A stretch of 9,467 bases of DNA from CAZOLI01 sp964580675. Its GTDB lineage: Bacteria; Planctomycetota; MHYJ01; CAYXQY01. The stretch covers positions 1 through 9,467 of the forward strand of contig CAZOLI010000076.1 in NCBI GenBank assembly GCA_964580675.1, read 5' to 3'. Under the pieces are notes generated by a model that did not search any database, had not been told where the DNA came from, and worked only from the letters and a program-made list of their open reading frames with translations. The translations under genes were made by a program, and so were the position numbers. How positions within the stretch are numbered: position 1 is the stretch's first letter; every line of letters begins with the position of its first letter. Below are positions 1-5,689 of the stretch, piece by piece.

Positions 1-160
1 GAAGGGTAATGACCCCTCTTTTGCCTACTTTCACGAGTGTTGACGTTTTTTTCATGATTTTTTGTGTTATGGAAAATGTTCAGTAGTTCTGATAATCAGT
101 ATATCTGATGTTCTGTTTTCTCGCAAATGTTTACGATCTGTGTTTAATTGTTGGTTTGTT

Positions 161-207
161 GATGGGTTGATGTGTTAATTGGTTGATGTGTGGTGCGTTG
201 GGTGTTT
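161..207 (+). repeat. Short G/T-rich degenerate repeat patch
   Basis: This patch consists of TTGATG/GTGTT/GGTGCGTTG-type words and lies in the spacer downstream of the leftward WD40 gene. Positions 178-199 match 5251-5272 in 21 of 22 bases. It therefore appears to be a small, decayed member of the larger GCGTT arrays in the other spacers. The rest of 1-273 is AT-rich, and I see no gene, RNA or convincing terminator in it. Confidence 0.5.
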
Positions 208-273
208 TGCCACGGGTGCGGAACCTTCGGTTGAATGAAGTTTTCTAAAAGGTAGGAGGCCATGTACGTGTTT

Positions 274-2847
274 TTACTTCGCCTTTGAGGAGGGGTCCAG
301 GATCTGATTAAGAAACTGCTCTGCGATCCGTGCTTCCAGTGAAGGCCTGTTGCTGGAAATGTCCTTCAAAACCCGACGAGCCGCGTCCGTTCCGATCTGC
401 CTGAGCACATTTAAGGCTCGTAGTACGCGGAGCCGCTTTCCGGGTATCGGATGTTGGATGATTCCTGTTCGGTTCAAGAGTTTTTGAATATTTTTCTTTG
501 TCTCGGGATTGCTCGTGGTTTTTCGCTTCTTTTTTGCAGCGGAGATAAGCTTTCCGGGGGTTTCGTAAAATTGCTCGGTTAATTTTTCCAGTGCCTTTGT
601 TCGGGTATCATAATCCTGGTCTCCGAGTTCGTTTAACCATTTCTCCACCTGGTTTTTCCTCGATTCACTTGGCTCTTCGTGGTACAGGTTCTTGATCCAT
701 TCAACTGATTTTTCTGGAGTCCTGACCAGTTTCCATTGTGCACGATGGGCTTTTTTCGCGTTTTTTGTTGATAATAGATTCAGCAGTTTCTGTTTCTCCG
801 GAAGGGCCCGACCGAATTTTTCGTTGTGTATCGGGGGACGCAGGTCCCATCGATGAATCCATTTGAGGGTTCCCGCCGAATACAGGTAACGGCCGTCCGC
901 GGAGAAGGTGACGTGATCAATGACCTCATCGGCTGGTTCGAGTGTGCGAATTACCTTTCCGGTCCAGTTTTCAATAATTTTTATCCTGTTGCCTTCTGAG
1001 AAAACGGAGTAATAGCCGGCGGAGGAGAGAGTGGGACAGGCTGCCCACGGGCTGTCCTGCACGTGGACCAGCCGATTTCCGGTTTCGTAATTCCAGAGAA
1101 AGGTGTTCGTTCTTTTCTTCCCCGTTCCAAGACCGACGAGAAAGGGAGCGATTCGTGATCGGTCGCTCCAGTGTTGATTATCCAGGTCAAAGTCCCTATT
1201 TGTGAATCCGGTGGTGAAGGACCGGTTCGATTTCGTCCCGATGTATTGTGAACTGTACCCTTTTTTGGTCAGTGACACGATGAGAAGGTGGTTGTTTCTG
1301 TCGTAATGAATTCGGGAAGGTTCTCCGTCTGTGATCACGTTTTGTTTTTGTACGTCTCCCGATTTCAGCTGAACGCGCCACATCGGGTATTTTCCGTTTT
1401 TCCCGTCGCGGCTGATTAAGGCGACTTCGTTTCCGCTTTTTGAAATCCCCCACCGGTACGTAGGGAACGAAGAAAGTGAGTGTTTTTTGCGAAGCTTACC
1501 GGACGCTGTTTCGAACAGAAAAATGTGATCAGTATTTCTCGTGACCAGAAATCGACCGTCCTGGGTGAACAGCGGACGGGAACCTTTGGCGGTGAATTTT
1601 ACGGTTCCCTCTGGTCCATTCCATACAATCGTCTTTTTTCGTTCCGCCGATGCAAGGAGATTGCCTGAGGGAGAGGAAATGAGGTTCGTTACCCTGTTTC
1701 GGTGCTCGGTTCGGCTCAGTAACGTGTTTCCCGTTTTCAACGAGATCTGTTCTATGAATCCCCCGGCCGTGGCCAGAGCAATGGTTCCGTCCTCCTGATT
1801 GACAGCGAGATCGAACACGTTATTTCCTAACTTTCTGTTTATGGATGTTCTTCCATTTGCAATGTCGTTGAGGGTTTTTTCGTAAAGTAGCTCGCCTGTT
1901 TCTGTGTTTCGGACACGGATGTGGTGATGATGACGATGCACAATTCGGTCACGTACGAGGTATTTCCCCGATCCGGAAAGGGACATATATCGAAGAGCTC
2001 CCCGGCCCGAACCTTTCTCGGCCCATTTCCTGTTTGTTATTTTTTCCGATTCCGTTGAAATGCGTATCGTTTGGTCTCCGGTATAAACATACACCTCTTT
2101 CCCGGAGGGGGCATACATCAGGTCATAGGCTGTCCCCTCGTGAAGTTGATTTAATTCCTTTTTCGTGTCTGCATCCCACTCAATCACAGATCCGTGTTTT
2201 TGGGCGACGACAAATTTGTTCTCCACCGGTGACGCATCAAGTGCCAAAATTTCTTTGCTCCCGGTGTTTATCGTTTTTTTAATGGCACCGGTGGTCATTC
2301 GAAGGACGTGAACGTCACCCTTCTTTGTTGCGGCAAACACAATCCTTTTCCGGTTAGCAGTCTCGAGGGCTGTTACGTCTCCATTGATCTTTTTCCGGGC
2401 GTGAAGCTGTTTCCCGCTGTTCAGGTTCCAGCAGAATCCCCGTCCTTTTTTGTTGATTCCAAACAGCAATTTCCCGTCGGTTGTGGCAACAAGTTTTTCC
2501 ATGGCGGTTTCAGAGGTCGAAAACAGGTGTTCGGGTTTCCCGGAGGATTTGTTCCACACCACAACGTTTCCACTTCGATCACCGGAGGCAATCTGATTTT
2601 TCGATTCGATCCAGGTCAGGTTCTGTACGGGGGACCGATGGCGAAATTTTACCGGTCCCAGCAGCCCATCGACCTTTTCGGGACGGGGGAAGTCGATGTT
2701 CTGATTCTTCTGTTCGCTTGATTCCTTTTGCTGCCCGATGAGGTTCGGTGCGGAGTTCACCGTAAAGAAAATTAGGATCAAGATGGCCAGGAAAGTTCTG
2801 TGGGTCATCGGTTTTTCGGTAAAAAAATTATGATTTGGCCGGTTCAT
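274..2847 (-). CDS. Exported WD40-repeat protein with helical C-terminal tail
   Basis: The protein has 857 residues. Residues 14-40 look like a signal peptide: a basic MTHR start, a hydrophobic LAILILIFFTV core, and a possible cleavage near LIG/QQ. The protein is thus probably exported. Met14 (start at 2808) gives a more usual signal peptide than Met1, and neither start has a clear Shine-Dalgarno sequence, so the start is uncertain. Divergent WD40-like blades fill about residues 65-670. Clear ones are at 72-99 (ASGDRSGNVVVWN), 192-226 (VIEWD), 381-410 (HRNRVTNLISSPSGNLLAS) and 640-668 (FSADGRYLYSAGT, then IHRWDL). Residues 685-850 are helical and charged, with LGDQDYDTRTKALEKL at 741-756 and RALNVLRQIGTDAARRVL at 810-827. 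That tail after a propeller is, to my knowledge, typical of planctomycete WD40 proteins. Such propellers usually scaffold protein contacts; no catalytic motif is visible and no partner can be named. An HRHHHH run lies at residues 304-309. Confidence 0.87.
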   Translation of the reverse strand: MNRPNHNFFTEKPMTHRTFLAILILIFFTVNSAPNLIGQQKESSEQKNQNIDFPRPEKVDGLLGPVKFRHRSPVQNLTWIESKNQIASGDRSGNVVVWNKSSGKPEHLFSTSETAMEKLVATTDGKLLFGINKKGRGFCWNLNSGKQLHARKKINGDVTALETANRKRIVFAATKKGDVHVLRMTTGAIKKTINTGSKEILALDASPVENKFVVAQKHGSVIEWDADTKKELNQLHEGTAYDLMYAPSGKEVYVYTGDQTIRISTESEKITNRKWAEKGSGRGALRYMSLSGSGKYLVRDRIVHRHHHHIRVRNTETGELLYEKTLNDIANGRTSINRKLGNNVFDLAVNQEDGTIALATAGGFIEQISLKTGNTLLSRTEHRNRVTNLISSPSGNLLASAERKKTIVWNGPEGTVKFTAKGSRPLFTQDGRFLVTRNTDHIFLFETASGKLRKKHSLSSFPTYRWGISKSGNEVALISRDGKNGKYPMWRVQLKSGDVQKQNVITDGEPSRIHYDRNNHLLIVSLTKKGYSSQYIGTKSNRSFTTGFTNRDFDLDNQHWSDRSRIAPFLVGLGTGKKRTNTFLWNYETGNRLVHVQDSPWAACPTLSSAGYYSVFSEGNRIKIIENWTGKVIRTLEPADEVIDHVTFSADGRYLYSAGTLKWIHRWDLRPPIHNEKFGRALPEKQKLLNLLSTKNAKKAHRAQWKLVRTPEKSVEWIKNLYHEEPSESRKNQVEKWLNELGDQDYDTRTKALEKLTEQFYETPGKLISAAKKKRKTTSNPETKKNIQKLLNRTGIIQHPIPGKRLRVLRALNVLRQIGTDAARRVLKDISSNRPSLEARIAEQFLNQILDPSSKAK

Positions 2848-2889
2848 AATGAGAACGTATTTTTCCGGGAGACGTTCAATACATTATTT

Positions 2890-3035
2890 TCGTTATTTGC
2901 GGTCATTGCGTTTGTGGCGTTTGTAGCGTTATTGGCGTTTATTGCGTTCGTGGCGTTATGCGTTGTGCGTTTGTTGCGTTATTTGCGTTTGTGGCGTTAG
3001 TGGCATGAGGCGTGGTGCGTTATGCGTGATGCGTG
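2890..3035 (+). repeat. GCGTT-headed 9-mer/7-mer array, island B
   Basis: The block parses without gaps into units that start with GCGTT or a near variant: seven 9-mers, two 7-mers, four 9-mers, four 7-mers, and a final partial unit. Typical units are GCGTTTGTG, GCGTTATTG, GCGTTAT and GCGTGAT. The array begins about 40 bp upstream of the WD40 start codon. Positions 2994-3021 match 5198-5225 in island C in 27 of 28 bases. In one frame it translates to a hydrophobic A-F-V/A-L repeat, which I regard as an artefact of the 9-bp period. Confidence 0.85.
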
Positions 3036-3043
3036 AAAATAGC

Positions 3044-3075
3044 GGGCGATAGGCGGTGGGCGATTGGCGATTGGG
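3044..3075 (+). repeat. GGCGATT heptamer array, island B
   Basis: Four consecutive 7-mers occur here: GGCGATA, GGCGGTG, GGCGATT and GGCGATT, followed by GGG. A closely similar four-unit array in the same phase lies at 9315-9345. In both places it directly follows a GCGTT array. Confidence 0.75.
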
Positions 3076-3114
3076 AAAAACAAAACAGCATCAAAAAAAC
3101 AACAAGATTGGTTA

Positions 3115-3138
3115 ACGCAAAGACGCGAAGACGCAAAG
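3115..3138 (+). repeat. ACGCAAAG octamer array
   Basis: Three tandem 8-mers are present: ACGCAAAG, ACGCGAAG and ACGCAAAG. They are followed by an A-rich, C/T-poor stretch to about 3180. Similar ACGCAAAG-type tracts are, as I recall, scattered in spacers of several bacterial groups. The unit differs in sequence and period from the neighbouring arrays. Confidence 0.65.
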
Positions 3139-3209
3139 AACGGCAAACAAAAATAAAGAATACAGAAACAACAGAAAATGAAGTGTCAAGCGTCTTGCGT
3201 CGTTCCTTT

Positions 3210-3230
3210 TTCGGATTTCGTATTTCGAAT
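3210..3230 (+). repeat. TTCGNAT heptamer array
   Basis: Three tandem 7-mers are present: TTCGGAT, TTCGTAT and TTCGAAT, followed by TTT. It has the same period as the GGCGATT array but an unrelated, AT-richer unit. Confidence 0.6.
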
Positions 3231-3277
3231 TTTATCATGTTGCTTCCGCCCCCAGTGGGACGGTCCGGAGCCTCGTA

Positions 3278-3301
3278 GATGAAGATAAGGATAAAGATTA
3301 A
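3278..3301 (+). repeat. GATNAA hexamer array, island B
   Basis: Four tandem 6-mers are present: GATGAA, GATAAG, GATAAA and GATTAA. They follow a short GC-rich stretch (3246-3275). A more decayed hexamer block of the same kind (GATCAA, GATCAA, AATAAC, GGTTAA, GATCAT) lies at 5366-5395, also just after a GC-rich stretch. Confidence 0.55.
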
Positions 3302-3360
3302 GAGGCGAGCATACGTTACGAGTCAGGAACATCTCGAGTGATGAGCGTTTCGAGCAAGGG

Positions 3361-3395
3361 GTCAGGAGTGAGGAGTAAGGTGTTCGGGGTAAGAT
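3361..3395 (+). repeat. GTNAGGA-like heptamer array
   Basis: Five phased 7-mers occur: GTCAGGA, GTGAGGA, GTAAGGT, GTTCGGG and GTAAGAT. Decay increases to the right. This is the last array of island B before the 3' end of the leftward membrane-protein gene. Confidence 0.55.
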
Positions 3396-3448
3396 TCGTC
3401 AGTTGGGTAAACCTTGCGAATGCGAGGAGGGAACGCCCGCGGGACGCT

Positions 3449-3469
3449 TGACGAAGGCACTCTTCGTTA
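3449..3469. repeat. Small inverted repeat downstream of the membrane-protein gene
   Basis: ACGAAG (3451-3456) and CTTCGT (3462-3467) pair perfectly around the 5-base loop GCACT. A G-T and a T-A pair extend the stem. It lies about 140 bp past the stop codon of the leftward gene. It has no T-run on the minus strand, so it is not a standard intrinsic terminator. It could be an RNA 3'-end structure or chance. Confidence 0.35.
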
Positions 3470-3610
3470 TGAACACATCTTCGTTGATTACGTGCTCTGA
3501 CCAAATTCCGTTCTGCTCTTCGTTCCTTTTCCTCCCTGGGTTCTTTGCTCCTGATCTCTCGGTGCCAACTTCCAAACAGCAATCTCATTCCCCCTTTCTC
3601 GTTGTGCACC

Positions 3611-5052
3611 TCATTCCTCCAGAAGGTCCTCCGTCGTAAACTGTTTGGCCATCTCCAGGCCGAGGGATTTCAGGTGTTTCAGGCACCGGTCCAGGTGTTT
3701 CTTCCCGACGCCGGTTGATCTGATTTTTCGTCGAAGCGCGGGCTGAAGTTCCTTTTCCCTGTACCGTTTGCCGGCCGTCAGAACGAAATATATGGTGATA
3801 CCGGCCATCAGAATCAGGACACCAATCGCAATTGTTCCCGCGTTCGCCTTTAGAAACGCTATGCTACTGCTGTAAAACAACCCGTATAAAAATGGGGAAA
3901 CCAGTAGCGTGATGACACATCCAATGCCCCCGAACAGATCCACCCGGGTACTTGAGGATAATTTCTTCTCCGCCTCCGGATAGAACTGGCGGAAGCTGTC
4001 CCGCAATGGTTTTTCTCGTTCCAGCTCCTCTTTCTCGTCCCCGTACCTGGCCGCCACCTCCTTCCGATCCGGAACCATTTCGGCCACATCTTCCGATGGA
4101 TGGTCATGTTCTGTGCCCGGGTCTTCGGCCGCCGACAATCGGTTCAGTAGCTGATCCCCGTCGACGTATCCAATCCAGAGATCCTCGTCCCGCAATGACT
4201 GAAGAGCTGNNNNNNNNNNNNNNNNNNNNNNNNNNNNNNNNNNNNNNNNNNNNNNNNNNNNNNNNNNNNNNNNNNNNNNNNNNNNNNNNNNNNNNNNNNN
4301 NNNNNNNNNTCCCCGTCGACGTATCCAATCCAGAGATCCTCGTCCCGCAATGACTGAAGAGCTGGTTTCAATACCGATCCTCGGACGGAAAAATGAGAAA
4401 ACAGATCGACGAGGTCCGGAAGGAGTCTGTTGTTCAGTATCCGGTATCTTGCCCGGTATCCCTGAAAAATGGAGACAGGCAACAGGACGGCAAATAGCAC
4501 ACCGGGCCAGAACGCGGGATTTTCCGCGCCCAGCTCAAAGTTTTCCATGGAGAGATACACAAAAAGTCCCCCGGGAAGAATGATGTTTGCGAGAATCCAG
4601 CCTCCCGCGGTCCAGTCCAGGTTGTTCTGTTTGGTGATGGAGCTGGCGATGTCCTCGTATTTTCTCAGAAGCCTCTCGGTGTCCCGTTTCTTGATCATCG
4701 ATGTCTCGCCGGAGGGGGACGGGAGGTCGTCGATCAACGACCCGTAACGATCAAAGAAGTCGGGGTGAGTTTTACCAGTTAATTTTTCGAGGTTGGAACC
4801 AACCGGGTGTTCGGACGGATCAAGAACCGTTCGGTAATGAAACGGATCGACGCTGGATTCGAACCCGCAGCTGCTGCAGACACCAATGTATGTTCGAAAT
4901 ATACCTTCGCCCGTACTGATAAAGTATACCGTGGTTTGCCGGAGAATCCGGACCAGGAAGAACGTCCGCATGTCGAGGCAGCTCGGGCAGAAGTCGGACA
5001 CAATGCCGACCTGCTTCGTTTTGTCCTGTTTCCCATAGATCAGTACCGGCAT
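3611..5052 (-). CDS. Zinc-ribbon membrane protein, interrupted by an assembly gap
   Basis: Read with the N-gap and one 55-bp copy removed, this is a single frame of 1287 bp (428 residues plus stop). Each side alone appears broken, but both sides share the peptide RDEDLWIGYVDG. Two CxxC pairs (C22/C25 in FCPSC, C59/C62 in CSSC) form a probable N-terminal zinc ribbon. Four hydrophobic segments follow at about 149-168, 180-198, 320-345 and 352-375. Each pair of segments follows a charged stretch and precedes a basic YR...LxPxL segment, suggesting an internal duplication. A highly acidic and basic linker spans about 248-315. The ATG at 5052 is the only usual start before an upstream in-frame stop (5104-5106), and GAGG lies 6 bases before it. 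The protein is probably in the inner membrane with the ribbon in the cytoplasm (inference). I do not recognise the family and assign no function. Confidence 0.8.
4155..4209. repeat. Left copy of exact 55-bp duplication at gap edge
   Basis: These 55 bases are identical to 4310-4364 and end exactly at the first N. The copy encodes part of the membrane protein on the minus strand. It is best read as the end of one contig overlapping the start of the next, not as biological repetition. Confidence 0.95.
4210..4309. other. Assembly gap of 100 N
   Basis: Exactly 100 N fill this stretch, the conventional size for a gap of unknown length. Because the flanks overlap by 55 bp and the frame continues once they are merged, the real distance is probably negative and no sequence is missing. 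Confidence 0.97.
4310..4364. repeat. Right copy of exact 55-bp duplication at gap edge
   Basis: This copy is identical to 4155-4209 and begins directly after the last N. Removing this copy together with the gap takes out 155 bases and restores one open frame through the membrane-protein gene. Confidence 0.95.
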
Positions 5053-5058
5053 GACGTA

Positions 5059-5062
5059 CCTC
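5059..5062 (-). promoter_or_regulatory. Shine-Dalgarno GAGG for the membrane-protein gene
   Basis: On the minus strand GAGG lies 6 bases before the ATG at 5052. It is the only gene in the window with a recognisable ribosome binding site, and it supports this start. Confidence 0.5.
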
Positions 5063-5161
5063 GTCCTGCAGGGGAAGCACGGTGGTTCTTCTTTGTAAGG
5101 GCGTTACTCATATCTAAAATGTTTTCCGGGAATTTGCAACGTCAGAAGTTTGGTGTTGGTT

Positions 5162-5310
5162 GCGTTCGGCGCGTTATTCGCGTTTGTTGCGTTTTTGGCG
5201 TTAGTGGCGTGAGGCGTGGTGCGTTGAGGAGTTTATTCGTTTATGCATTGATTGGTTGATGCGTGGTGCGTTTGTTTCGTTATGCATGATGCGTGGTGTG
5301 TTGGGTGTAT
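5162..5310 (+). repeat. GCGTT-headed 9-mer/7-mer array, island C
   Basis: The left end is regular: GCGTTCGGC, GCGTTATTC, GCGTTTGTT, GCGTTTTTG and GCGTTAGTG, then 7-mers GCGTGAG and GCGTGGT. After about 5221 the phase decays into GCATTGATTGG, GCGTGGT, GCATGAT and GTGTTGG words. The order, 9-mers first and then a GCGTGAG/GCGTGGT block, is the same as in island B. The array keeps the + strand orientation although it lies between divergent genes. Confidence 0.82.
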
Positions 5311-5365
5311 GGAAACCGGATCGTTCGGAAACGGCGCCCCGACCGGGAGGGAGCGGGCTGATTTA

Positions 5366-5395
5366 TGATCAAGATCAAAATAACGGTTAAGATCA
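5366..5395 (+). repeat. Decayed GATNAA hexamer block, island C
   Basis: Five phased 6-mers occur: GATCAA, GATCAA, AATAAC, GGTTAA and GATCAT. They resemble the cleaner hexamers at 3278-3301 and likewise follow a GC-rich stretch. The match is weak in the middle units. Confidence 0.4.
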
Positions 5396-5529
5396 TGAGA
5401 TCCAAGAGTAATGGTCGGTAAGGGGCAAGGAATTTGCCGTCTGGCAGGGGGAGATGAACTGTATTTGGATACGGGAACTTACGTTGAAGATTCCATTTTA
5501 GGTTTCCTGGTATGGGTTATCGTGCAATT

Positions 5530-5557
5530 TTGTGAACACTATTTACGTTTTTACTAT
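5530..5557 (+). promoter_or_regulatory. Possible sigma70-like promoter of the cyclase-like gene
   Basis: TTGTGA (5530-5535) and TACTAT (5552-5557) are 16 bases apart in an AT-rich stretch. Each matches the consensus hexamer at four of six positions. This would leave an untranslated leader of about 125 bases. The call is tentative, because AT-rich spacers produce such pairs by chance. Confidence 0.2.
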
Positions 5558-5689
5558 ATTTCTCTGGAGATATGTAAGTTTAAGTAAAAGATAGTTCGTA
5601 TATTTAACTAAACCTACAGGAACAAATATTGCGTTTAAAAAAGGGCGTCCTGAGAAACGTTTATTTCCTTTCATTCAAACACAACAATC

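Larger units (their letters stand above)
2848..3610. other. Non-coding spacer made of stacked short-period repeats
   Basis: These 763 bp separate two leftward genes. I find no credible gene. Open frames here translate to low-complexity or repeat-derived peptides with no start signal. The spacer holds, left to right: a GCGTT array (2890-3035), GGCGATT heptamers (3044-3075), ACGCAAAG octamers (3115-3138), TTCGNAT heptamers (3210-3230), GATNAA hexamers (3278-3301) and GTNAGGA-like heptamers (3361-3395). A hairpin lies at 3449-3469. The promoter of the WD40 gene should lie near 2850-2900, but no strong -35/-10 pair stands out. Confidence 0.75.
5053..5689. other. Divergent spacer between the membrane-protein and cyclase-like genes
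   Basis: These 637 bp separate two divergently transcribed genes, so the promoters of both should lie here. The left part (5162-5310) is a GCGTT array. A GC-rich stretch (about 5325-5362) and a decayed hexamer block (5366-5395) follow. From about 5480 to 5689 the sequence is AT-rich and contains a possible promoter. I see no gene or structured RNA. Confidence 0.7.

Noticed and set aside
223..233. Small inverted repeat AACC-TTC-GGTT as terminator of the WD40 gene
   Set aside because: Four base pairs with a 3-base loop and no T-run on the minus strand are expected by chance.
2800..3000. Possible small hydrophobic protein on the + strand
   Set aside because: The hydrophobic A-F-V/A-L pattern is simply the 9-bp GCGTT unit read as three codons. 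The frame overlaps the start of the WD40 gene on the other strand.
2890..3035. CRISPR array
   Set aside because: The units are 7-9 bp, degenerate and contiguous, with no spacers and no cas genes nearby.
3316..3609. Possible 97-codon gene on the minus strand downstream of the membrane-protein gene
   Set aside because: Its C-terminal part is a translation of the GTNAGGA heptamers and the rest is Arg/Glu-rich low complexity. It has no ribosome binding site and no recognisable fold.
4155..4364. True tandem duplication or insertion in the membrane-protein gene
   Set aside because: The copies abut the Ns exactly, and the frame is restored only when they are merged. A contig overlap explains everything more simply.
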